DNA from: Chryseobacterium candidae
GTDB lineage: Bacteria; Bacteroidota; Bacteroidia; Flavobacteriales; Weeksellaceae
Length of the DNA: 64,000 nt
NCBI RefSeq assembly: GCF_004916905.1
Contig: NZ_SDLV01000003.1
Span: 124,001-188,000, forward strand
Direction of reading: 5' to 3'
Positions 49,660 through 58,437 of this stretch are shown piece after piece (position 1 is the first letter of the stretch; each line of letters opens with the position of its first letter). The position numbers were made by a program, and so were the translations under genes. Under the pieces are notes generated by a model that made no database searches, had not been told where the DNA came from, and saw only the letters and a program-made list of their open reading frames with translations.

Positions 49660-52600
49660 ATGACAAATTATTATAAGAATGGATTTATTGATATCAATGG
49701 AGATGGAAAAACCGATATTATCAAAACATTATCGAAAGTGAACTATGTTCCAAACATGGGTGTATATAAAACATTTTTCTATTTTTCAATACTATCGGAA
49801 TTTCAGTATAACGAAAATGCAACTGGCTATAAATGGGAAAACGAAAAGCTTTTTGATGCTTTTTCCAAAGAATACGACAGACTTCAGGTCACTCCTATAT
49901 TTGGAAATTTCAGAATTAACAACAGAGTTAATAAATTAGTCCTTCTTACCGGTAATGTTGACAACCAAAATGATAGAAAAATAATCTACTATAATAACTT
50001 CAATCTGCAAAGCGATCAATATATTACTAAAATAGACCAAGGTGATAATTTATATGAAATAACTTATCAGGAACTCGATCCTGTAATCAACCCGAATGTA
50101 TACGCTCCTGTTAAACAGGAAAAATATCCTTATATGGAGATGGAGAGGTTGTCACAGGTATATGCTGTAACCCAACTAAAAGCATTTGGAAAAAAACAGG
50201 ATTTCAGATATAGAGGGTATCTAGCACATTTACAAGGAAGAGGGGCAATTGGTTTCCGCCAAACAGCACGCTCTTCATGGTATGCAGATGGAATGGAAAA
50301 TACCAAAATATGGAATGGAACAGAAATAGATCCACTCAATGAAGGAGTTCCTATTAAGGAGTGGTCTATAAGGACAAATAATGAATCCAATATTTTCCCG
50401 GCAGACCTTTCTGAAAACAACACTCAGCTATTGAGTTTCAAATCTACCATATATCAAACCGACAAATTGTTAAACGGGCAGATTGTTAATTCAGTTTCTT
50501 ATGCTGACAGACCTAATATTGTAACAGCAGTAATACCAAAAAGCACTAAAATTAAAGACTTTTTAACGAATACTACTACCGAAGGAACTGTTACTTATGG
50601 AAACTATTATCTTCCGGTTCAAAGTGAATCGAAAATCAATAATGGATATGGAATAACAACCTCTACTTTTGAATATATAAACAATCCAAATGGTACAGGA
50701 GTCGATTATTATATTGGTCGCCCTAAGTCTAAGACAGATATAGTGCAAGCTTATGGTGATACAAAATCAGCCAAAGAAGAATATACCTATGAAAACAATT
50801 TGCTAAAAAACCAAAAAACATGGAATAGAGACAATACAGGATGGTTGCAAACCAATTATAATTACGATAGTTTTGGAAATATTGTCCAAAAAACAACATT
50901 AAATAGTATAGATTCTCAGACACAGACTCAAAGTTCACAATATGATCCACAAGGAAAGTCTGTTATTAAAACAATAGACAACTTAGGTCTAGAAACCAAC
51001 GTCATCTATAATGATCAGGGACAAATTATAAAACAAACTGATCCTTTAGGAAATACTTTGGACAATGTGTATGATAATTGGGGTAAATTACTGAAATCAA
51101 AAACTAATTTAGGAGGAACTACAACCTACCAATACGAGAAGGATAGTAATTCTAATATAATTATTACCCAGTATGATCCAGATGGTAATATTTCAAAAAA
51201 ATATACCAATAAATGGGGACAAGAATACAAAACGAGTACAAAAGCATTCGGACAGGGACAATATCTTTCTAAAGACATTCAGTATGATGCTTTAGGAAGA
51301 AAAAAGACAGAAAGTGAACCCTATTTTGAAGGACTAAATGCTTATCAATGGAATTCTCTCATCTATGATGACTCTGTATTTCCAGCTAAAATTTCTTCTT
51401 TATCATTTAACGGAAAGGAAATAGAAACCACTATTTCTGGTTTTACTACAACAGTGAAAGAAACAAATGGAAATGGAAGAACAACCTCTAAAACCACTGA
51501 TGCTTTAGGCAATACTGTATCTACAACTGATAAAGGCGGTACAATTGTATTCTCCTACAACGCAGCCGGAGAACAGATCAAGGCACAGTATGCTGAAAAT
51601 ATCGTAACTACAAAATATGATGTTTGGGGAAGAAAAACTGAGTTTAATGATCCCTCAAATGGAATTTATAAATATGAATATGAAGGATTCGGACAACCAA
51701 AAAAGACCACAAGTCCAAAAGGCACTAAGGAATACACTTATAATAACTTAGGCCAACTTATTTCTCAAAAAGAAAAATCTATAACAGATGGAGGACAATC
51801 AACTGATAAGTTTATATCCTACACTTATGATAGTAAAGGAAGAATAATTTCAAGATCAGGAACATCTAAAGGAAAATCTTTTAGTTCGAATATATCGTAT
51901 GATCCTCAAGGAAGAATTCTATCCTCTTCTGAAAGTAGTTATGGTAAATATTTTATACAGAAAGGAATGACTTATGATGATAAAGCAAGGGTTATTTCTT
52001 ATGAAAAACAGTTATACTCTTCCGGGATTATGACTAAAGTAAATATTGAAAATATTTACAGCAGCTGGAATGGAGACTTGTATCAGGTAAAAGATAAAAC
52101 TTCAGGAAAAATATTATGGCAACTTAAAGAAACCAATGATAAAGGACAAATACTGAGAGCACAATTAGGAGCCTCAGAAATTTATCAAAGTTTTGAGACT
52201 GATGGTTCATTAAGCCAGTTAGCTCATTCTTCAGCTATTAAACAAAATATTTTACGCCTTTCCTACAATTTTAATGTTATTAAAAATGAATTAAAGAACA
52301 GGACAACGGGAGGTGATTTTCAAATTTCGGAATCATTTGATTATGACACCAATAATAGGCTTGTAAACTGGACCAATCCTGTAACAGGAATAAAACCTAA
52401 TGACCATCGTAATGTTTATGATACCAAAGGAAGAATTCTAAAAAATGACCAGGTTGGGGATATTAAATTTGATAATGCTTCTAAAATTTATCAACCTACA
52501 GGAATGACCCTAAATACCTCAGGAGAACAGAATTATAACAATGATCTTATCCAAAGTATAACTTTCAACGAGAACAATGATCCCGTATTTATTGATGGAG

Positions 52601-54201
52601 AAAAGGGAGATGTTGGCTTCCAATATGGGCTGACAGCCATGAGACAAACCGTAACATTTGGAGGAAATTTCAGCACGGATGGAGAAGGTAAGTTCACCAA
52701 ATTTTACAGTGAAGATGGAAGTTTTGAAATAGTGAAGGACAATATTACCCAACAGGAGAAGCATATTATTTATATTGGCGGCAGTCCTTATGAAAGTAAT
52801 ATCGTATATTTAAAAAACTATACAGAGAGCAGTGGTTCTTACAATTTTTTGCATAAAGATTATTTGGGAAGCATATTGGCCATTAGTGATGAAGCAGGAA
52901 ATAAACTTGAGCAAAGGCATTATGATGCATGGGGTAATTTAACCCATTTACAAATTGGAAACGGCCCAATTATTACCGATAAAAGTATTATAAATCAATC
53001 TTCATTACTTATTGACAGGGGATATACCGGACATGAACATTTTGCTGAAGTTGGAATCATTCATATGAACGGAAGGTTATATGATCCTTTATTAAGAAGA
53101 TTCTTAAATGCCGATGAAAATATACAGGATCCATATAATACACAGAATTATAATAAATATGGATATGTAATGAATAATCCACTGATGTACAATGATCCTA
53201 GTGGAGAATTTATCTGGACAGCAGGATTTTTCTTAACTTATGTAGCTCCAGTTATCTGGGGTGCGATTATAGGTACGGCAATTAGTGTCGGTATATATGC
53301 TATCCAGTCCGCTATTAATAATAACTGGACAATGGGAGGATTCGGAAAGGCTGTTTTATTAGGATCAGCCACCGGAGCCGTCTCTGGAGGCCTTGGTCAG
53401 ATTTTCAGTGCCAGTGGTTTCTGGGGGACAGTAGGAAATGCCACATTAGCTGGTGGAGGAAGCGGGGGAATTGCTTCCTTGCTTACCGGACAAAATTTCC
53501 TTGAAGGAGTGATTAAAGGCGCTGTAATTGGCAGTGCAGTAGCAGCAATGAGTTACACTGCAAATTATTTTTTAAAATATGCAGGTATGAAAGATGAATT
53601 CAAATATTACGACGGTGAAGAGCCTCTTACAGAAAATGAAAAAAATGTAGAGTACTCTGAAAAAAGCATCCAAAAAATGAGAAAAGATAATTTCACCCCT
53701 GGGGAAATTCGAATATTTAAGGTTGGAAAAGATATAATTGGATCTGAAAAATATTCACAAACATCAAACGGGTTTTTCCAGACATCTAATGGTAGGGCAT
53801 ATGCTTATACAACCAAACCCAATTTCTTTTCTGGAACTTCTAATATTCATTACGCCAAAGCAGCTTTTGCGTCCAAAGAATTACTTTTCACAACCATGGT
53901 TCACGAAACAGGTCATGCTTATATAATGAATGCAGGAAACTTTTTTATTAAACAATATGATAAAACAAAATTATTTAATAGAGGATATGCATCAACTATA
54001 GATGATTTGGGACACGCAGCAATTTTTGATGGAGAAAATTATTTATCCACAATAAATAGATTTAAATTTAATCCAGCAATAGGTGTAGACAGTGATGTAA
54101 TAAGTGATGCTATCAATAATAACATCACGGGGAACAACAAACAAGGGTTGAATTTACTTAGGCAATTTTTATTACCTGTTTTTAATCGTATAATGAAATG
54201 A
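49660..54201 (+). CDS. RHS toxin, C-terminal part (RHS core and zincin toxin tip)
   Basis: This continues the frame of the preceding gene; the first ATG after the stop is at 49660. It has the remaining FG-GAP loop, a long set of YD/RHS repeats, and the RHS core ending RRFLNADENIQ ... NPLMYNDPSGEF, where RHS proteins are cut to release the tip. Behind it is a Gly-rich hydrophobic segment and a C-terminal domain with zincin motif HETGH (53902-53916), a likely metallopeptidase toxin. The immunity candidate at 54198 overlaps its stop. Without the 5' part it has no export signal, so the locus may be silent unless the stop is an error. Confidence 0.8.
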   Translation: MTNYYKNGFIDINGDGKTDIIKTLSKVNYVPNMGVYKTFFYFSILSEFQYNENATGYKWENEKLFDAFSKEYDRLQVTPIFGNFRINNRVNKLVLLTGNVDNQNDRKIIYYNNFNLQSDQYITKIDQGDNLYEITYQELDPVINPNVYAPVKQEKYPYMEMERLSQVYAVTQLKAFGKKQDFRYRGYLAHLQGRGAIGFRQTARSSWYADGMENTKIWNGTEIDPLNEGVPIKEWSIRTNNESNIFPADLSENNTQLLSFKSTIYQTDKLLNGQIVNSVSYADRPNIVTAVIPKSTKIKDFLTNTTTEGTVTYGNYYLPVQSESKINNGYGITTSTFEYINNPNGTGVDYYIGRPKSKTDIVQAYGDTKSAKEEYTYENNLLKNQKTWNRDNTGWLQTNYNYDSFGNIVQKTTLNSIDSQTQTQSSQYDPQGKSVIKTIDNLGLETNVIYNDQGQIIKQTDPLGNTLDNVYDNWGKLLKSKTNLGGTTTYQYEKDSNSNIIITQYDPDGNISKKYTNKWGQEYKTSTKAFGQGQYLSKDIQYDALGRKKTESEPYFEGLNAYQWNSLIYDDSVFPAKISSLSFNGKEIETTISGFTTTVKETNGNGRTTSKTTDALGNTVSTTDKGGTIVFSYNAAGEQIKAQYAENIVTTKYDVWGRKTEFNDPSNGIYKYEYEGFGQPKKTTSPKGTKEYTYNNLGQLISQKEKSITDGGQSTDKFISYTYDSKGRIISRSGTSKGKSFSSNISYDPQGRILSSSESSYGKYFIQKGMTYDDKARVISYEKQLYSSGIMTKVNIENIYSSWNGDLYQVKDKTSGKILWQLKETNDKGQILRAQLGASEIYQSFETDGSLSQLAHSSAIKQNILRLSYNFNVIKNELKNRTTGGDFQISESFDYDTNNRLVNWTNPVTGIKPNDHRNVYDTKGRILKNDQVGDIKFDNASKIYQPTGMTLNTSGEQNYNNDLIQSITFNENNDPVFIDGEKGDVGFQYGLTAMRQTVTFGGNFSTDGEGKFTKFYSEDGSFEIVKDNITQQEKHIIYIGGSPYESNIVYLKNYTESSGSYNFLHKDYLGSILAISDEAGNKLEQRHYDAWGNLTHLQIGNGPIITDKSIINQSSLLIDRGYTGHEHFAEVGIIHMNGRLYDPLLRRFLNADENIQDPYNTQNYNKYGYVMNNPLMYNDPSGEFIWTAGFFLTYVAPVIWGAIIGTAISVGIYAIQSAINNNWTMGGFGKAVLLGSATGAVSGGLGQIFSASGFWGTVGNATLAGGGSGGIASLLTGQNFLEGVIKGAVIGSAVAAMSYTANYFLKYAGMKDEFKYYDGEEPLTENEKNVEYSEKSIQKMRKDNFTPGEIRIFKVGKDIIGSEKYSQTSNGFFQTSNGRAYAYTTKPNFFSGTSNIHYAKAAFASKELLFTTMVHETGHAYIMNAGNFFIKQYDKTKLFNRGYASTIDDLGHAAIFDGENYLSTINRFKFNPAIGVDSDVISDAINNNITGNNKQGLNLLRQFLLPVFNRIMK

Positions 54202-54755
54202 AAAGAATAATTATATTAACAATGATTACATTAGGAATGTACTCTTGTTCAGATGTGCATAAGAATGAGTGTAAGCTTATTAGCTTAGAAAAAAAATATA
54301 ATAAGAATCAAGAAAATCCTATTATAGATTTAAGTTACAATATTAATAAAAAAACAATAGAATTATCAGTTTTAAATTTAAGAAAAGACTCTGTTGTTTT
54401 CACACTTCCAAAATTAAACTTCGTTTTAATGGAACCTAATAATAAAGCAAGTAATGATAATATTGTAATAAAACCATATATATCGTATGTCTATATTAAC
54501 AAATCAATTTCATATATAAGAAATAATTCTAATACTAAAGTTATTAGTACTGATTTTACTATGCAAAGAAATGAAAAATATCTTCCCGTCAAAATTGGAT
54601 TTAAAGAAAAGTTTATAAAAGAACTTTATATAGATTGTAAAAAATCTGATATAGGAAATTATATGATTTATTTCTTAACAAAAAAGGATCCAAAGAATGA
54701 TAAGGTTATTCAAATCCAATATCCACAAAATGCTATTTTAAGAATAAAAAATTAG
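54198..54755 (+). CDS. Lipoprotein, probable immunity protein of RHS tip 1
   Basis: The 185-residue protein has a lipobox MYSC (about residue 17) and a beta-rich body. The ATG overlaps the RHS stop (ATGA). Place and coupling point to immunity against the HETGH tip, and a periplasmic lipoprotein fits a toxin acting in the periplasm. No family recognised. Confidence 0.6.
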   Translation: MKRIIILTMITLGMYSCSDVHKNECKLISLEKKYNKNQENPIIDLSYNINKKTIELSVLNLRKDSVVFTLPKLNFVLMEPNNKASNDNIVIKPYISYVYINKSISYIRNNSNTKVISTDFTMQRNEKYLPVKIGFKEKFIKELYIDCKKSDIGNYMIYFLTKKDPKNDKVIQIQYPQNAILRIKN

Positions 54756-54796
54756 TGCTAAATATTTATAATTATTTAGAGATGATAAAATTATAA

Positions 54797-54961
54797 TATG
54801 GATATACAGACAGAAATCTTATATCTAGAACTAAAAGATTATATAGGAGACCTCCCAATAGATTTTATAATAATTTAGACCAGATTTCTCAAAGTATAGT
54901 TAATAATGCATATAATAAGCTTATGCCAGTATTTAACAGATTTATGTTTTATACCAAATAA
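54797..54961 (+). pseudogene. Remnant of an RHS toxin tip
   Basis: An open frame of 54 codons with no start reads ... NAYNKLMPVFNRFMFYTK then stop, like the end of the intact toxin (LLRQFLLPVFNRIMK). It is the last piece of a displaced RHS C-terminal tip, left between two immunity-type genes. Confidence 0.5.
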
Positions 54962-54968
54962 ATAATAT

Positions 54969-55454
54969 ATGAAAAATTATAAAATAGCCACTTTATTTTT
55001 GCTTATTTTAAGTGTACAAAGTTGTTTCGCTCAAGAAAAAAACAGTGATTTAAATCTTAGTTATAAGAAGATATTTGTTAGAGATAATAAAATAACCAGG
55101 TCGTTTATTTACAATAGTAAAACCGCAATCTATGAAGTAAAACAATTATTTCCCGATGGAAATTTTAAGAAAAAAACTGTCACTGTAAATCTGACACCAA
55201 AAAACATTAATGAAATTCATGATTTATATTTAAAGCTACAACCTAAAAATATGCGCAATTGTACATTTAATGATATTAATGAACTCTTTTCCAGTTCAAC
55301 AATCAGTTTTAACAGAAATGAAAATGTGGATAATTTACCATGTAATACAAATTGGGAGGATAAAGAGAAGTATAATCAGATTGAAGCAAAATTATATGAA
55401 TTCATTTTACCTACATATAAGTTACAATTTCCGGATGAATCTGTACAGAAGTAA
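54969..55454 (+). CDS. Small exported protein, candidate immunity protein
   Basis: A 161-residue product with signal peptide (SVQSCFAQ, which may also act as a lipobox) and a beta-rich domain. It starts 7 bp after the tip remnant, so it was probably the immunity gene of the lost tip and has been kept as an orphan. Family not recognised. Confidence 0.55.
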   Translation: MKNYKIATLFLLILSVQSCFAQEKNSDLNLSYKKIFVRDNKITRSFIYNSKTAIYEVKQLFPDGNFKKKTVTVNLTPKNINEIHDLYLKLQPKNMRNCTFNDINELFSSSTISFNRNENVDNLPCNTNWEDKEKYNQIEAKLYEFILPTYKLQFPDESVQK

Positions 55455-55497
55455 TAGCAATACTTCAGATATGTTAGCAAAACAATGAATAAAATCT

Positions 55498-55526
55498 ATC
55501 CCCCAATCATTTGGGGGATTTTTATT
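55498..55526 (+). terminator. Terminator after the orphan immunity gene
   Basis: ATCCCCCAA pairs with TTGGGGGAT around a 3-4 nt loop, followed by five T. Confidence 0.75.
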
Positions 55527-55530
55527 TCAC

Positions 55531-55691
55531 AAAAAAACCACCGCAAAAGCAGTGGCTTAAAAAAATCAATCTAATTATGGACTATATCTTATAAATTCGG
55601 GTTGTTTTCAAATTCCCTTTGTGGAATGCTGAATAAATAATAGTTACTGTTGGATACAAAAGCAGATTTATCCGGGAAGTTAAGAACAGAA
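55531..55691 (-). pseudogene. Copied susD 3' end (C-terminal 34 codons plus terminator)
   Basis: On the minus strand this encodes the end of a SusD protein (FPDKSAF ... IPQREFENNPNL, stop at 55589-55591) and then the same terminator (CCACCGC/GCAGTGG) found after the intact susD at 58387-58438. The first 65 bp or so from the terminator match it almost exactly; the coding part is about 85 percent alike. It ends abruptly in RHS coding sequence, giving a tandem-duplication joint. Confidence 0.75.
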
Positions 55692-57652
55692 ATATTCTGC
55701 AACCCTCCTACTCATTCGATGCAATCAGAAATGAACTAAAGAGCAGAACAACAGGAGGAGATTTTAACATTAATGAGTCTTTTGATTATGATGACAATAA
55801 CCGTTTGGTCAACTGGACGAATCCGGTAACCGGAATCAAGCCAACAACGAACAGAAATGTCTATGACATCAAAGGAAGAATTACCCAAAACGATCAGGTA
55901 GGAACGATCAAGTTTGAAAATTCTGCTAAGATTTATCAAGCTACGGGAATGACATTAAATGCTGCCGGAGAACAGAATTATAATAATGATTTAATACAAA
56001 GCATCACTTACAATGAGAACAATGACCCTGTATTCATTGATGGAATGAAAGGAGATGTTGCCTTCCAGTATGGATTAACTTCAATGAGACAGAGAGTAAC
56101 TTATGGAGGTAATTTTAGTGCCGATAGTGATGGTAAGTTTACTAATTTTTATAGTGAAGATGGAAGCTTTGAAGTCGTGAAAGATAATACAACAGGAAAG
56201 GAAAAGCACATTCTTTATATTGGAGGGAATCCTTATGAATCAAATATTGTATATTTAAAAAACTTTACAGAGAATAGTGGTTCTTACAAATTCTTACATA
56301 AAGATTATATCGGAAGTATCCTGACGATCAGTGATGAAGCCGGAAACAAATTGGAACAAAGGCATTTTGATGCATGGGGTAATTTTACTCACCTTCAGAT
56401 TGGGAGCGGGACAATTATTACAGATAAAAGTATAATTGAAAATGCTTCATTACTTATAGAAAGAGGTTATACCAGCCACGAACATTTTGCAGAGATAGGA
56501 ATTATCCATATGAATGGAAGATTATACGATCCTATATTAAGGAGATTCCTAAATGCAGACGAAAATATACAAGATATATTCAATACACAAAACTATAATA
56601 AGTATGGGTATGTTTTGAATAATCCATTAATGTATAATGACCCAAACGGAGAGTTTATCTGGTGGCTGCCATTGGCAATAGCTGTGGTTTCAGAAGGAAT
56701 TAATATGTATGTTACCCAGACCCCGTTCAGTTTTGACAGACTGTATATGGGATTAATTACCTCATACGTTAGTGCTTCAGTGGCTTCAGGAATTGGGGCT
56801 GTATTTCAGGCCGGAGGTGCTATTGCCAATTCACTGGGAAACATCTGGACCATTATAGCGAGAGCCGGGGCTCATGCTATAACCCAGGGAACGCTTTTCT
56901 ACATGCAGGGAGGAAACTTCTGGAGTGGAGCTTTAAGCGGAGCCTTTACAAGTGCTTCTAATGATTTGTTAGATTTGGCCGTAAAAAATGTAGGTGAAAA
57001 TAATATACTTAGAAGCGATGGTTTTGCTCTATTCAACGGAGCTGTGAGTGGTGGCGTTGGTTCTGTCCTTGGAGGAGGAAACTTCTGGATGGGTGCAGGA
57101 CAGGGATTGATTGTAACTGCTTTTAATTTCTTAGCACATAAGGAAACATTCCGAACTAATCTAAAAGAACAATTAGATAAAGCCGGATATGAACTAGATG
57201 GTAAACCAGATTTTTCTGATGAAGCAATAAAGAAAATGATTGATACAGTTCCTGAGTTAAGAAGACTATTCGAACTTGGTGGCAAAACAGCTGTAATAAG
57301 AGCTATTGAATATATTCCCGGAGAAAATCTGAATACTCGAAGTCGAGACATGGGATTAACTAAAGGCAATAATGTACTTATATCTAAAAGTTTAAATTTA
57401 ACTAATTGGGATTTAGCCATCACATTAGGACACGAAATGATTCATGTTTATCACAATGTTTATCTGACCTCAAAAATAAGAGAGTTTACAAAAAAAAGCT
57501 GGAGAGCCGGATTTGACATTTCTGAAATTGAAGCATATAGTTGGGAAATTGAAATGGGAAATACTATTCATGGTAAGGCAGGATTAGCTAAATATCAAAG
57601 CATACTCAAAAGCACTTATAATATTGAATATAAACCTAATAGATTTTACTAA
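55688..57652 (+). CDS. 5'-truncated RHS core with second toxin tip
   Basis: From about 55688 the frame matches the intact RHS protein (ILQPSYSFDAIRNELK against ILRLSYNFNVIKNELK) and stays alike through the RHS core to NPLMYNDPNGEF. It then diverges into a different Gly-rich segment and a C-terminal domain with zincin motif HEMIH (57431-57445). No start codon or signal peptide exists at its 5' end, so it is a silent tip module unless moved onto the intact gene by recombination. The next gene is its likely immunity partner. Confidence 0.75.
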   Translation, partial: RNILQPSYSFDAIRNELKSRTTGGDFNINESFDYDDNNRLVNWTNPVTGIKPTTNRNVYDIKGRITQNDQVGTIKFENSAKIYQATGMTLNAAGEQNYNNDLIQSITYNENNDPVFIDGMKGDVAFQYGLTSMRQRVTYGGNFSADSDGKFTNFYSEDGSFEVVKDNTTGKEKHILYIGGNPYESNIVYLKNFTENSGSYKFLHKDYIGSILTISDEAGNKLEQRHFDAWGNFTHLQIGSGTIITDKSIIENASLLIERGYTSHEHFAEIGIIHMNGRLYDPILRRFLNADENIQDIFNTQNYNKYGYVLNNPLMYNDPNGEFIWWLPLAIAVVSEGINMYVTQTPFSFDRLYMGLITSYVSASVASGIGAVFQAGGAIANSLGNIWTIIARAGAHAITQGTLFYMQGGNFWSGALSGAFTSASNDLLDLAVKNVGENNILRSDGFALFNGAVSGGVGSVLGGGNFWMGAGQGLIVTAFNFLAHKETFRTNLKEQLDKAGYELDGKPDFSDEAIKKMIDTVPELRRLFELGGKTAVIRAIEYIPGENLNTRSRDMGLTKGNNVLISKSLNLTNWDLAITLGHEMIHVYHNVYLTSKIREFTKKSWRAGFDISEIEAYSWEIEMGNTIHGKAGLAKYQSILKSTYNIEYKPNRFY

Positions 57653-57659
57653 AATACTT

Positions 57660-58334
57660 ATGAAAAATACATTCATCATATTACTCTCCATCGCTTCAAA
57701 TTATTGTTTGGGACAAAATGACCTCGAAATAAGAATTGTAAATGATACTATAAAAAAAGTCTCCTATTTTGATCAAAATAATATCGTTTATAACATAACT
57801 AATAATTCAGAAAAAAATTATTTATTAATTTTGGATGCTGCAGAATTCAATGAAGACCCTGAATATGCAGTAGAACCCTTTTTCATTGGATTACCAGACT
57901 ATTATCTTTACGAAAAAAACACACTTCTATCCCCTATGTTTTCTTTTGGAGCGCGCAGTACCAATAGCCATCATCAATTCGACCTAAGCTCAAAAGAATT
58001 TCAAAAATTTAGAAAGCAGTTTTTAAAAGAGTTTGACGAATTCGAGATGAAGATTGCGTATAGAATTTCAAAAAAAATTATCATAATAAAATCCAAAGAA
58101 AAGAAAATCTTCAGTACTAAAGTTAATTTTCCAAGTTATATGGGAAGATATTTTAACATGGAGAATTCCAAAGATTATTATTTCCAAGTAAGCTTACAAA
58201 GCCCACAGGAACTTATTTCTAAATATTACAAAGTACTACAAAACAAAAATAAAGAACTGGAGCCCATAATATTTACTGGTCAGATATTTTCAAATAAGAT
58301 CCCTTTAATATATGAAGTATATAATAATCAATAA
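57660..58334 (+). CDS. Exported protein, probable immunity protein of RHS tip 2
   Basis: The 224-residue product has a hydrophobic signal (FIILLSIASNYCLGQ) and a mixed beta/charged body; the family is unknown. It starts 8 bp after the RHS module. Location suggests immunity for the HEMIH tip in the periplasm. A TTG-type start 36 bp upstream would overlap the toxin; the ATG gives the better signal peptide. Confidence 0.6.
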   Translation: MKNTFIILLSIASNYCLGQNDLEIRIVNDTIKKVSYFDQNNIVYNITNNSEKNYLLILDAAEFNEDPEYAVEPFFIGLPDYYLYEKNTLLSPMFSFGARSTNSHHQFDLSSKEFQKFRKQFLKEFDEFEMKIAYRISKKIIIIKSKEKKIFSTKVNFPSYMGRYFNMENSKDYYFQVSLQSPQELISKYYKVLQNKNKELEPIIFTGQIFSNKIPLIYEVYNNQ

Positions 58335-58337
58335 TTC

Positions 58338-58365
58338 AATCCCCTGAAAAATCGGGGGATTTTTA
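58338..58365 (+). terminator. Terminator after immunity gene 2
   Basis: ATCCCC pairs with GGGGAT, followed by five T on the plus strand. Confidence 0.7.
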
Positions 58366-58379
58366 TTAAATAACATTCA

Positions 58380-58404
58380 CAAAAAACCACCGCAAAAGCA
58401 GTGG
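58380..58404 (-). terminator. Terminator of the SusC/SusD operon
   Basis: CCACCGC (58387-58393) pairs with GCAGTGG (58398-58404), one G-T type mismatch; on the minus strand seven T follow. Confidence 0.75.
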
Positions 58405-58437
58405 CTTAAAAAAATCAATCTAATTATGGACTATATC

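Noticed and set aside
54797..54961. A complete small gene at 54.8 kb
   Set aside because: The frame has no start codon and its end resembles the intact toxin end, so it is a remnant. An overlapping 26-codon ATG ORF in another frame has no support.
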